NCBI GenBank assembly: GCA_003611875.1
Contig: RAYY01000017.1
Span: 31,011-95,010, forward strand
Reading direction: 5' to 3'
Length of the DNA stretch: 64,000 bases
Source: a bacterium D16-56
GTDB lineage: Bacteria; Bacillota; Clostridia; Lachnospirales; Lachnospiraceae
The stretch's first letter is position 1; each line of letters starts with the position of its first letter. The notes below the pieces were generated by a model. The model was given only the letters and a program-made list of their open reading frames with translations. It made no database searches and was not told the origin of the DNA. Below are positions 33,292-41,873 of the stretch, in pieces. The translations under genes and the position numbers were made by a program.

Positions 33292-33912
33292 TTATATTTC
33301 CCAATATTCCCATTCCTGTCCCTTTTTTGGCTTTCGATAAAAAATTATAGCTAAAAGGATCCCGATCACCAGTCCTGCCACATGAGCTACATTATCGATA
33401 CCTGTACTGGTAAACCCGAAATAAAGGGAAAATACAATCATTACAGCCAACTGTCTTGTGCTCAGGTCCTCCAGCTTCCCCCGGTTAACTGCCACCGCAT
33501 AGAAAAGTCCCCCGATCACTCCGAAAATTGCTCCCGATGCCCCGGCTCCCACTGCCTGCACCTGACTCTGCATGCTTGCAAACATTGATACAAGATTTGC
33601 TCCAATTCCACAAAGCAAATAAAATATTAAATATTTTACACTTCCCAATGCGCGTTCCATGTTATCCCCAAGTATAAAAAGGATAATCATGTTATTTGTG
33701 ATATGATGGATTCCGAAATGCATAAAAACAGATGTTAACAGACGATAGTATTCTCCTTCCTCTATAACCAGCGGAGTAAACATTGCTCCATGATGCAGCA
33801 TAAATAATGTGTCTTCACTAGAACCTGCAATCTCCAAATATAAAAAGTACACGACATTTAAGATAATCAAAACGCAGTTTATCCAGGCTTTTTTCTTCCC
33901 ATACCATTCCAT
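33292..33912 (-). CDS. Rhomboid-family intramembrane serine protease
   Basis: 206 residues from ATG 33912 (GGAG nine bases upstream; ATG 33921 is an alternative). Six hydrophobic spans. The catalytic serine is in GAGASGAIFGVIGG and the catalytic histidine in DNVAHVAGLVIG; HFGIHHITNNMI is the conserved second-span motif. It cleaves transmembrane substrates in the plasma membrane. Upstream (33913-34129) no gene is seen; a short AT-rich inverted segment (ATATTATCCATATTTGGATAATAT at about 34055-34080) is the only structure. Confidence 0.9.
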   Translation of the reverse strand: MEWYGKKKAWINCVLIILNVVYFLYLEIAGSSEDTLFMLHHGAMFTPLVIEEGEYYRLLTSVFMHFGIHHITNNMIILFILGDNMERALGSVKYLIFYLLCGIGANLVSMFASMQSQVQAVGAGASGAIFGVIGGLFYAVAVNRGKLEDLSTRQLAVMIVFSLYFGFTSTGIDNVAHVAGLVIGILLAIIFYRKPKKGQEWEYWEI

Positions 33913-34129
33913 TTCTACCATCTCCGATTTCCGATGATAGCTCTGCAGATAGATTTATTGTCGAACTTCATCGATTATTTTACCATTATTTTCAAAACAA
34001 ACCTGTCATTCTATCATACTGTTGATTATTATATATAACCAAATAAGGACTTCATATATTATCCATATTTGGATAATATGTGCTGTCTCCCACATCATGA
34101 TACTTGAAATGGTATGAAAAGTCAATATT

Positions 34130-35452
34130 TCATTCAAACCGATACCGGTACCGCGCAATACAGACCTCATCGCCAGTATGTAGTTCCGCCTCCTCGTTAT
34201 TTTCCAGCAGGCGCCCTCGAAGAAAGGTGCCGTTGGTAGAATTTAAATCCTTGATCCGATAAGCTTCTCCCACCTGGTCAATCCGCACGTGAAGACGGCT
34301 GACCGTCTCTCGATCCAGCTTATAATCAACCAGATTGTCCTGTTTGCCGATAATAAAGGGATAATAAGGCAAAGGAATATTCTCCCCGTCTGAGCCCAAT
34401 GTCCGCAGCATTCTCTGACCTGTTTCAGAAGAAAAATCTGCCAAAAGCACCGTCCCCTGTCCCGTCTGCACCTGATGCTCCTTGTTGTACCCCGGCTTTG
34501 CTGACGAATATAATGCCGCCTGATCTGCCATCAGAATCGTATTCCCCTTATCACTCCCTGATTCCTCTGCCGGAGGAAACCATGACGAAATACGATCCTC
34601 TCGAATTATCATCTCCTTCGGCACCCTCGCCGGGCTGATCTCCTCCTTACCAGGTTTATGAAAAATATGGTTCTTCCAACGTTTCCACAAAGACTTTTGT
34701 TTGGCCGCTTTTTCTTGTAACTGTATTTTACTGCCATAGGAACGTAATTCTGTCTTTTGCTGTACTTCTCGTTTTCTGTCCTTATTTTGCCATACGTCCA
34801 GCCAATTTTTTCCGTCCTCGCAGATTCCTGTTCCATATTCTTCATTTTGTCTGTTCTCCCTCTCAAGATTTCTCTGCACCGTCACATTGCCTGCTTCCTG
34901 ACTGTTCCTTCCCTTTTCCTGCTGCAATAAACGTTTTATATCCTCCAGTCCATAATTTTCCTTTCTGGTTTCCTGATACAGTCCATAGGCCAGTACTACA
35001 CTTTCTTTGTCCTGATGGTCCACACTGCCTAATAAATATTCTAAAAACCGGCTGAAAGCTTCTGGAAAATCTCTTTTCAACCCTGGAACCAGACATAGCC
35101 AGATCCGAAAGGTATCCGGATCCACATACACATATTCTGGTTCCAGCAAGATACTCCCCTCCCGCAATAAATACACATCCATTCTTTCCAGCACTCCAAA
35201 AATCCCTATCACAAGCCTTCGAATTTCATCTGCCCGAACACTTCTGCTTTCCAAAATTCTGGCTGCCGGCTGTCTTGATGTAATCTCATAATAAAATCGG
35301 ACTCCATCATCCTTCTGCCGAAGCTGAAACCGCAGGATTCCCTCTATCTGATTTTTGGACAGCATCTGGCTTTCATATCCCTGCCAAAGAAGCTCCTCTG
35401 GATCAATAATTAAATAATTATATTTAAATTCCCTTTGATAACTGATTTTCAT
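34130..35452 (-). CDS. FHA-domain protein of the Tad locus (DUF6382-like N-terminus)
   Basis: 440 residues; GTGGAGGAAATA before ATG 35452. The N-terminal 160 residues (FKYNYLIIDPEE, LRFQLRQKDDGVRFYYEITS) match the DUF6382-type domain paired with FHA in Clostridia. A long charged linker (about 165-330) follows. A C-terminal FHA domain comes last, with PYYPFIIGKQDNLVDYKL, SRLHVRID and the LNSTNGTFLRG phosphopeptide-binding loop. It is the last gene of the Tad/Flp cluster; FHA proteins bind phosphothreonine partners, so it may link pilus assembly to Ser/Thr kinase signalling. No TM is evident. Confidence 0.82.
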   Translation of the reverse strand: MKISYQREFKYNYLIIDPEELLWQGYESQMLSKNQIEGILRFQLRQKDDGVRFYYEITSRQPAARILESRSVRADEIRRLVIGIFGVLERMDVYLLREGSILLEPEYVYVDPDTFRIWLCLVPGLKRDFPEAFSRFLEYLLGSVDHQDKESVVLAYGLYQETRKENYGLEDIKRLLQQEKGRNSQEAGNVTVQRNLERENRQNEEYGTGICEDGKNWLDVWQNKDRKREVQQKTELRSYGSKIQLQEKAAKQKSLWKRWKNHIFHKPGKEEISPARVPKEMIIREDRISSWFPPAEESGSDKGNTILMADQAALYSSAKPGYNKEHQVQTGQGTVLLADFSSETGQRMLRTLGSDGENIPLPYYPFIIGKQDNLVDYKLDRETVSRLHVRIDQVGEAYRIKDLNSTNGTFLRGRLLENNEEAELHTGDEVCIARYRYRFE

Positions 35453-35637
35453 TATTTCCTCCACCCTGCGCACACCTCAAAGCACATTGTATTCTATGAA
35501 TATTGCACGTCCCCCTTGATCAGGTACAAAATGGTATGGGTGCAGCATTCTTCTTTCACCCTTTGCCCTGTGCCTTACCGCAATCCCCCAATTTTAAGCA
35601 AATTCAGACAGAAAAAATGATGTCAGGTTCCGGCCTT

Positions 35638-35976
35638 TCACTCTGCCAGGCTCCACATTCTTATCACATCCTCCGGAGAAAAAACCGATGCCGTCAGCTC
35701 CAGGCTCCACCGTATTCCTTGGGCCTGACGGCTAATCTCTGACTCATCCTTATTTTCTATCTTATGCCGCTCCCTCTCCACCTCCTCATGCACAGTAAAG
35801 CATCCTGCTGTTTCGGCATGAACATGAAATGCCTGATTTAACAGCACCATCATCGCAAACAGCACCACTGCCATCACTCCTGCTGCCTCTACCGTATAAC
35901 TGGCGCGGAGCTTTATCCACAATATGCTCTTTCCCAATCCACAATTCTTTAAACATTTATCCCCACAGCGCCTCAT
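35638..35976 (-). CDS. TadE-like pseudopilin
   Basis: 112 residues. An N-terminal cytoplasmic leader is followed by the pilin-type motif KLRASYTVEAAGVMAVVLF, where a hydrophobic helix begins just before a Glu (TVEAA), as in TadE proteins. The C-terminal domain is short (about 55 residues). It lies between the second prepilin peptidase and the FHA gene and is probably processed by that peptidase. The start at 35976 has AGGAAG only two bases away, so the true start is uncertain. The 160 bases between it and the FHA gene hold nothing recognisable. Confidence 0.6.
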   Translation of the reverse strand: MRRCGDKCLKNCGLGKSILWIKLRASYTVEAAGVMAVVLFAMMVLLNQAFHVHAETAGCFTVHEEVERERHKIENKDESEISRQAQGIRWSLELTASVFSPEDVIRMWSLAE

Positions 35977-35997
35977 CTTCCTGTTATTTTCATCTCC

Positions 35998-36456
35998 TCA
36001 AGCTCCTTTATAGCTTAAAACGACCATCCAGATTCCCGGAACCGCCGCAAAAGGCAGAAAAGGTATGGTCATTTTACACACATTCTGTTTTCCATACATC
36101 TGATTCCACCCAAACACAGCCAGTCCATACATGCCGCCCAAAAAAACACCTGCACACAATATGGTCAGATTCTCCCAAAAGCGCAGCATCAGACCACTTG
36201 TCAGAAAAAATAATCCATCTCCTGCTCCTATTCCGCCCTGTGAAAGCTTCCCCAGCAGCAGCATCCCTGCTCCCAAACTGCAGCTCAGCAAATGCTCCTG
36301 CCACAAAGGGGCTGTCTCTGCTGCTATCCATACATAAACATTCATCAAAAACGCCGCTGCTCCAAACAGCGCAAACACCCACAGCTCCACTTCTTTTTTA
36401 CGAAAATCCTGTATAGCTGCTGTCAGCATAAACCCCGAAAAGACCCACATTCTCAT
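35998..36456 (-). CDS. A24-type prepilin peptidase (second copy in the Tad locus)
   Basis: 152 residues, multi-span. The two aspartates of the aspartyl peptidase are visible in TAAIQDFRKKEVE and GGIGAGDGLFFL. It lacks the N-methyltransferase domain of full PilD enzymes, as usual for TadV/CpaA. AGAGGAGTTAAGGGT precedes the ATG. A separate A24 peptidase lies at the other end of the locus (44144-44665). The two could process different pilin classes (Flp1 pilin versus TadE-like proteins); that division is an inference. Confidence 0.8.
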   Translation of the reverse strand: MRMWVFSGFMLTAAIQDFRKKEVELWVFALFGAAAFLMNVYVWIAAETAPLWQEHLLSCSLGAGMLLLGKLSQGGIGAGDGLFFLTSGLMLRFWENLTILCAGVFLGGMYGLAVFGWNQMYGKQNVCKMTIPFLPFAAVPGIWMVVLSYKGA

Positions 36457-36590
36457 ACCCTTAACTCCTCTATCCTTGTATTGTTATCCGTATACCCCTG
36501 CCATCCCATTCCACTATTCTCACAGCTTTCTTGTTATATTCTCCTTTCCGGTCTTTCTTCTTTGCGCTCCTTCTACAAGAAAGCATCTGC

Positions 36591-37568
36591 TCATTTCCCG
36601 CAATAAGAGCATGCACCCAGGTGCTCTACCTCTGATAACCTTACTGCATGTGCATAAGCCATAATTGCCGTACAATTTTTTCTGGAGTGATAGCTGCTGC
36701 CGTTAGGCATAATATATACTGTACCTCCTGCACTTTTCCCACAGACGGCACAGGGATAATATATGCCTCCACTGTTATTACGCAGCTCCTTTACCTGATT
36801 AACGGCTACTCCGGACAAGTTGTTTGCCAGATAATGACAATTCCTGCTTTTATGATACCGTGTGCTGTTTTTTCCTATATAAACTACCGTATCATCCGAA
36901 TCCTCCTGCTTTGCTCCTGTCCCATCATAGTCCTTTCCTTCCTTCCCAATCCATGCCCTCCTTCGGCATCGGATATGCCTCTCAACAGCCGGAAGCCCCA
37001 AAACAGGAAAAGGAAGACGGACATGATATTCCACTGCAAAATCAATGGTCTCCTGATCCTCCATTACCTGAGATCCATCCAATGACAGCTTTGTGACAGC
37101 AGTCGTATCCATATGATTCAAAATCTGAGCCTGAGCATATCCTTGTGCTGCCCCGGATGCCAAATGCCCGCAAAATTCCTTTGCAAAATCCCCGGCTCCT
37201 GCCACGGCAAACAGCTTTCCTTTTTCCAACGCATCCTTTACATATGCATATTGACTGCAGTCTTCACCAACTTTCTCCAAAGCTGCCTGCAGCTTCCGTT
37301 CCGTATTCATGATTTTCATAGGAAGAATCAGACACACTGCTGCAAAAATAAACAAGGTAAGGCACATTACAGCCTCCAGGGTCAAGGAGCCGGGGACAGA
37401 CAGGAATGCCTTTTTCCCATAGTATCTATAAAGAATGTGGTATACTGGATTGTTCAGGATTCGTACTTGGAGAGTCACGAGTTTTTTATTTGTAGCTTTT
37501 CCGGATATTTTGCGAAAGTGCAAAGTATAAAACGAATTTCTTGAATTAGCTGCCATGGAAAAAGGCAT
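36591..37568 (-). CDS. TadE-like protein with two Cys/His modules
   Basis: About 325 residues if started at 37568 (ACAGGA upstream); a later start is possible because the first 50 residues are basic and unlike a normal leader. The pilin-type motif is PGSLTLEAVMCLTLFIFAAV (about 59-78). The middle region is an extracytoplasmic domain. The C-terminus holds two related modules. One has VVYIGKNSTRYHKSRNCHYL with CAVCGK; the other has VYIMPNGSSYHSRKNCTAI with CSYCGK. Each has the YH..x..C and CxxC pattern of a small metal-binding domain often fused to secreted nucleases and MBL proteins. It is the most unusual protein of the locus. Confidence 0.65.
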   Translation of the reverse strand: MPFSMAANSRNSFYTLHFRKISGKATNKKLVTLQVRILNNPVYHILYRYYGKKAFLSVPGSLTLEAVMCLTLFIFAAVCLILPMKIMNTERKLQAALEKVGEDCSQYAYVKDALEKGKLFAVAGAGDFAKEFCGHLASGAAQGYAQAQILNHMDTTAVTKLSLDGSQVMEDQETIDFAVEYHVRLPFPVLGLPAVERHIRCRRRAWIGKEGKDYDGTGAKQEDSDDTVVYIGKNSTRYHKSRNCHYLANNLSGVAVNQVKELRNNSGGIYYPCAVCGKSAGGTVYIMPNGSSYHSRKNCTAIMAYAHAVRLSEVEHLGACSYCGK

Positions 37569-37604
37569 TCCTGTCCACCCCCGTTTCTTATTTATAATAA
37601 TGAT

Positions 37605-39581
37605 CTAATATTTTCGTTCTGCTTCCGTCTCCATACAATAAGCATGGTCTGGATTCTTTAATGCATGCTCCATAAACCCCAATGAAAAAAACACATGCTT
37701 TCCTGACAGACTGCACCTGACCCGGGCTTGGCAGATGCCGCGCCGCATGCGAAAGCTGCTTTGCTTCCGGCATAGATTCATCTGAATCATATCCATCATT
37801 CGATATTCCTGACACACGATCTCATCCATAAAAAGCAATATTTTCAGCCAGGACAAATAGGAAAGCCCTCTTGCACTGCCGCCTGTACTGACCTGTCCTT
37901 CCCGTCCTATTGTCAAAAGCTCCTCCAGCTCTAACGTCCAGTCCTGGGCTGACTTAAAAATCATGACCCGTTTTCCTGCCAGCAATCCTCGGATATCCAT
38001 CAAAGACTCACCCAGCGCCCAGACTGACATGACAAAAAATGTTGTCAGCAGCACCAACGGCGACAGTCCAGCTACACCGGTAATCGCCATTGCCAGGCTC
38101 TGAGCCTCCTGACGTTTCCTGCTGTCAGACATAATATGCATCAGATTCAGACCTTCCCGGATTGCAAGAAGCCGATTCACCACACAGACCAGATTTTCTT
38201 CATCCAACCCTTTGCCTCCGATCAAATACTCTATTTCATAAGACAATCCTCCCTCTCCTGCCACCCCTGTCTCCCATACACCTTCTCCCTTTTCTGCATC
38301 TGCTGTACCATCCCTCGAATCTCCTGGAAAATACCGGAAAAATCTGCCGCAATATTCATTAATCAGCAGGTGATCCATAAGAGAGACTCCTCTTGCTCCC
38401 TTTGCAGCCATCCCGCCTTCGGAAGGAAGCTCCGGCGTTTGCAGGCTTCCAGCAGACACCTGGACTCCATTCGGCATAACCAGCTCCAGCAGCCCTGAAC
38501 AATATAGCCTTTCCACCTGATTCAGCCACCCTTCTGTCTTCTTGTCCTTGACTCCATGAGAAAATGAAAGGGAGGTTATCTTTAATGATTGAAAATGGCG
38601 GATAACCGGCGACCAAAGCGCTCCTAAATCAGGTCCTTCCTCATCCTCATCATCACTCTCCCACTGATCAATAATTCGTTCCACCTGCTTTGCCTCCTCA
38701 ATCACCGATTCTGCCAATAGGACCTGACTGTAGGATCTGTCTTTCAATAACTCGATCTCTTTCCTCCTTTCTCCGTCCTGCGCCACATAAGCTTCAAACT
38801 GTCGGATCTCCTCCTCAAGCTGCCGATCTGTCTGACTGCTGCAGTCTTCCTTTTTGCTGTTAAACACTGTCCGGCTCTTTTCCAGCTCCTTTTCCAGCTT
38901 ATCTGCCTGCTTTTGATATTTATCCACAAGCCCCGGCATACGCTTTAACTCCCGGATCAGTTCTTCTGCCTGCCTTCGAAACCCGGGACCGTCATAGCTG
39001 TAAAGCCGTGATAGGCCTTCTTGTTTTTTGTTTTCCTGCTTTTTCAGGCTTTCATTGACAGCCTCCAATGCCTTTTCCAGCTTCAGCGCACCCTTTGCAT
39101 GTCCCCGGTAAACCTCTGCCACATTTTTGACCGCGTCAGCCTCTTTCGCATTGCCCCACAATTCATTGATTGTATCTGCATCAAAATCCATATCCCAGAT
39201 GCCATATTTCATGTAATCTAAAATTTCCTCCTCCAGATACGTTCCATTGTCATCCAATGCCGTCTGCCATTCCGTCACTGCCGCTGTCTCCAACTCCATG
39301 GGATACCAATTCTCCACCTGTAGATATGGCTGTAAAAATCCCGAAAAATCAGCTTCCAGCTCCTTTTGCTCCTCATATTCCGCAAACAGCAGGCGATAGG
39401 AATCCCAAAGCTGGCGGTGGTACTGACTGAACACAGAATCCATGGCAGACGAAACGGCTGTCTGCAGGTACCACCGGGCTCCTGCCGTCCGCGCTGACTC
39501 TACAAGGCAGAAAAACAGCGCAAATACACACATCATTACCATACTGACAAAAATAGTCACCTGTCCCTTTACACATTTCAT
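37605..39581 (-). CDS. DUF5702-domain pilus-locus protein
   Basis: 658 residues from ATG 39581 (GAGGAGG about 12 bases upstream). The N-terminus MKCVKGQVTIFVSMVMMCVF is a single hydrophobic helix of the TadG/TadE type, followed by VESARTAGARWYLQTAVSSA. Long coiled-coil stretches follow (about 160-270), then a second hydrophobic pair near 500-540 (GLSPLVLLTTFFVMSVWALG). The end (about 600-650) contains MLRLDYLSWLKILLFMDE-like conserved elements of DUF5702. The family is known from Clostridial Tad loci, with unknown role, presumably pseudopilin or adhesin. Confidence 0.7.
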   Translation of the reverse strand: MKCVKGQVTIFVSMVMMCVFALFFCLVESARTAGARWYLQTAVSSAMDSVFSQYHRQLWDSYRLLFAEYEEQKELEADFSGFLQPYLQVENWYPMELETAAVTEWQTALDDNGTYLEEEILDYMKYGIWDMDFDADTINELWGNAKEADAVKNVAEVYRGHAKGALKLEKALEAVNESLKKQENKKQEGLSRLYSYDGPGFRRQAEELIRELKRMPGLVDKYQKQADKLEKELEKSRTVFNSKKEDCSSQTDRQLEEEIRQFEAYVAQDGERRKEIELLKDRSYSQVLLAESVIEEAKQVERIIDQWESDDEDEEGPDLGALWSPVIRHFQSLKITSLSFSHGVKDKKTEGWLNQVERLYCSGLLELVMPNGVQVSAGSLQTPELPSEGGMAAKGARGVSLMDHLLINEYCGRFFRYFPGDSRDGTADAEKGEGVWETGVAGEGGLSYEIEYLIGGKGLDEENLVCVVNRLLAIREGLNLMHIMSDSRKRQEAQSLAMAITGVAGLSPLVLLTTFFVMSVWALGESLMDIRGLLAGKRVMIFKSAQDWTLELEELLTIGREGQVSTGGSARGLSYLSWLKILLFMDEIVCQEYRMMDMIQMNLCRKQSSFRMRRGICQARVRCSLSGKHVFFSLGFMEHALKNPDHAYCMETEAERKY

Positions 39582-39644
39582 ATCTGCGCTGCCCTCCTCA
39601 CCTTCCTGAAAGTACAAATCAGATTCTCTTTATACCCGGATTTT

Positions 39645-39833
39645 TTAATACACTTCCCTGGACTGACTGTTGATCTGCTTAAAAATATCCTGAAGCAGCT
39701 TGTTGATCTGCTGCTTAAAGATAATAACCAGGCCGATCAATACCACTAAAATCAACACCACTTCAATCACTCCCACACCATCCTCTTCTCTGAAAAATGC
39801 TGCACCTTCCTCAAAAATACTTCTTTTTTTCAT
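39645..39833 (-). CDS. Flp1-family type IVb pilin
   Basis: 62 residues; AAGGAGAATACAAAT before the ATG. A charged leader MKKRSIFEEGAAFFREEDG ends in a prepilin cleavage site G/VGVIEVVLILVVLI, with Glu at position 5 of the mature protein, followed by one hydrophobic helix and a short polar tail (QINSQSREVY). This is the major Flp-type pilin of the locus, expected to be cut by one of the two A24 peptidases and assembled by the CpaF/TadB/TadC machinery. Confidence 0.82.
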   Translation of the reverse strand: MKKRSIFEEGAAFFREEDGVGVIEVVLILVVLIGLVIIFKQQINKLLQDIFKQINSQSREVY

Positions 39834-39853
39834 ATTTGTATTCTCCTTCTCTT

Positions 39854-41098
39854 TTATCCCATGGTCATCATGGCGGGAACCATAATCATGACCATGACAA
39901 TTCCCAGCATTAAAAACAAGGGCATTAAAAGCCTTGTTCCGGCTTCTTCTCCTAAACGGCGGGCCAGATTCTTTCGCTGTTCCAAAGCATCTGCCATTTC
40001 TGTTTCCATAATGGCTCTCAAATTCTTTGTTCCTGACCTTCGGTTCTGTTCCAGCAGGCCGCTCAGCTTCAAATAAGACTGAAGCTTACATCTTCTGCCA
40101 AATTCCCGATAAGCATCCCCTTCTGCCATGCCACTCTGCATCTGATAATAGGTCTGGCACATTTCCTCATAAGCTGCCCTGGGCTTTTGCTTCTTCTGCT
40201 CCACGGCCCATTCATAGTCCTTCACCATCCTTTCCCATGCATTGCGAATGGTCAGACCCGCACAGGTTAATACCACAAGCTTAGAAAGCAAATCTGCATA
40301 ATCCAATAAAAGCTCCCTCTGCCGCTTCTGGCTCTCCTGTTTTCCACCGCTTTTTTCTTTCCATACCAGCAGAACAGCCATGACCACTCCCAGCAGTAAA
40401 ATCGGCTCATATCCCGATCGTTCCCTTGTATGGTAGCGCAGTTCCTTTCCTTCAAAGCTTTTCGGCAGAGTCAGCCAAGGTTCTTCCCTCTGTCTTTCAT
40501 TCTGCAGATTCAATTCCTTTAAAAAATCCGCAAGTCTCTGTTCTTCTTTGCTTCTGTCTGGCGGAAGCACACGCACAGGAATTTCATAATCCTGCCGGTA
40601 TTCCCCGGCAGAAAGCTCTAAATACAAGATAACAAGCTGTTCTGTCCCCACCTCCTTTCCCAGCCTTCCGGAAGAATCGATTACCTCCGGCTCTGATGAA
40701 TACCAGCGCAGGCTCACGCCCTCCTCCCCCCGAGAAGGGAGCTCCAGATTATTTCGTACCTCCATTAGGGTAGGATTATCTGCCCGAATTGTCCTCTCTA
40801 TATCGTTCATAATTCGGTCAAACACTGCCTCAGCCTCCTGCTTTGTATAAACCTGCGGACCCACTGTAACCGTCACAGGCACAGCCTGATCGTTTATCCC
40901 CTCCACCCAAACCTGATACTCCTGTTCCTCCCCGCCGTAACCCTCTCTGCCGATACGTCCGTCTTCTGTTACTGCCTCCGGCTCCTGGGCAGTCCATACC
41001 AACAGTCCATACAGAACCACCGCTCCCAGAACACTGGCTGCAGGAGCCAGCCATGTCCTTCCCTCCCGTTTCTTTTCGTTTTTTCTGTTTTCTGCCAT
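39854..41098 (-). CDS. tadC: TadC-like membrane protein with extracytoplasmic Ig-like domain
   Basis: 414 residues from ATG 41098 (GAGGGG nine bases upstream). A first membrane span (about 22-40, LAPAASVLGAVVLYGLLVW) is followed by about 170 outside residues. These include QVYTKQEAEAVFDRIMNDIE and LRWYSSEPEVIDSSGRL, which resemble the atrophied bacterial Ig-like domain. A second span (about 230-248) and a C-terminal T2SSF-like part follow (LSKLVVLTCAGLTIRNAWER, then RLGEEAGTRLLMPLFLMLGI). Standard TadC lacks the outside domain, so this is a family-specific fusion. It follows tadB by 14 bases. Confidence 0.78.
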   Translation of the reverse strand: MAENRKNEKKREGRTWLAPAASVLGAVVLYGLLVWTAQEPEAVTEDGRIGREGYGGEEQEYQVWVEGINDQAVPVTVTVGPQVYTKQEAEAVFDRIMNDIERTIRADNPTLMEVRNNLELPSRGEEGVSLRWYSSEPEVIDSSGRLGKEVGTEQLVILYLELSAGEYRQDYEIPVRVLPPDRSKEEQRLADFLKELNLQNERQREEPWLTLPKSFEGKELRYHTRERSGYEPILLLGVVMAVLLVWKEKSGGKQESQKRQRELLLDYADLLSKLVVLTCAGLTIRNAWERMVKDYEWAVEQKKQKPRAAYEEMCQTYYQMQSGMAEGDAYREFGRRCKLQSYLKLSGLLEQNRRSGTKNLRAIMETEMADALEQRKNLARRLGEEAGTRLLMPLFLMLGIVMVMIMVPAMMTMG

Positions 41099-41111
41099 CC
41101 TTTGCTGCCCC

Positions 41112-41873
41112 TCATATCTCAATATCCAAAATCTTCTTTGCAAGCACATAGGAAACCAGATACACAACCAGACATCCGCTCATCAATATCCGCCCCATAT
41201 TGGTATCATACATCTGGTCAAAAAATCCCGGAGACGCACTCTCCACATAAAACACAATAAAAAACGGTATCATATTCATGATCCTCTGTTCAAACTGTCT
41301 GGATGCCGTCATGGTAAGAATCTCCTCCCGCACCTGCATTTTATCTCGGATTACCTCTGCAGTGTGCCGCATGATCCCACCCACATTTCCGCTGCTCCGC
41401 TTTGCCACAGAAAATACCTCTGCAAAGTTTTTCACATCCTCCAATCCGCTTCGCCGGGCAAAATCCTCCAATACCTGCTCTACAGACCGGTTCGTACCAA
41501 CCTGCTGTACCATAAATGCAAATTCTCGGACAATCATCCCCTCTTTTCCATAAAGTACAGATAATTCTCTTACACTGGACGCCAGCGCATTCTCAATGGA
41601 AAACCCTGCGCTTAAAGAAGACGCCACAATCATCATGCTTTCCTTGAACTGCGCTGCAAGCTCTTTTTTACGTTTCTCCAATCGTCTTCGTCTTTCCAGG
41701 ACTGGCCCTGCCAGAGAAAACGGAAGCATCCACAAAAAAATCCGAAGGCTGCGATAAAAGGTAAATGCCAAAAGTCCGCACACTGCCACTCCCTTTCCTA
41801 TCCCGATGGCAAATTCCTTTGGGCTCAAAGAATACCGGTCATACCAGATAACCTGCCATGCAAAGCTTTCCAA
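41112..41873 (-). CDS. tadB: TadB-like pilus assembly protein
   Basis: 254 residues if a TTG at 41873 (GGGGAG ten bases upstream) is used; the open frame reaches ATG 41981, but that would overlap cpaF by more than 140 bases. Conserved sequence begins at YDRYSLSPKEF. Two N-terminal spans follow, then the cytoplasmic T2SSF domain (FKESMMIVASSLSAGFSIEN, SVEQVLEDFARRSG, FAEVFSVAKRSSGNVGGI), then C-terminal spans. With TadC it forms the inner-membrane platform for Flp pilus assembly. Confidence 0.82.
   Translation of the reverse strand: MESFAWQVIWYDRYSLSPKEFAIGIGKGVAVCGLLAFTFYRSLRIFLWMLPFSLAGPVLERRRRLEKRKKELAAQFKESMMIVASSLSAGFSIENALASSVRELSVLYGKEGMIVREFAFMVQQVGTNRSVEQVLEDFARRSGLEDVKNFAEVFSVAKRSSGNVGGIMRHTAEVIRDKMQVREEILTMTASRQFEQRIMNMIPFFIVFYVESASPGFFDQMYDTNMGRILMSGCLVVYLVSYVLAKKILDIEI

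Noticed and set aside
36074..36416. Long open frames on both strands inside the Tad genes
   Set aside because: They shadow the prepilin peptidase gene, lack ribosome sites and encode no recognisable motif.
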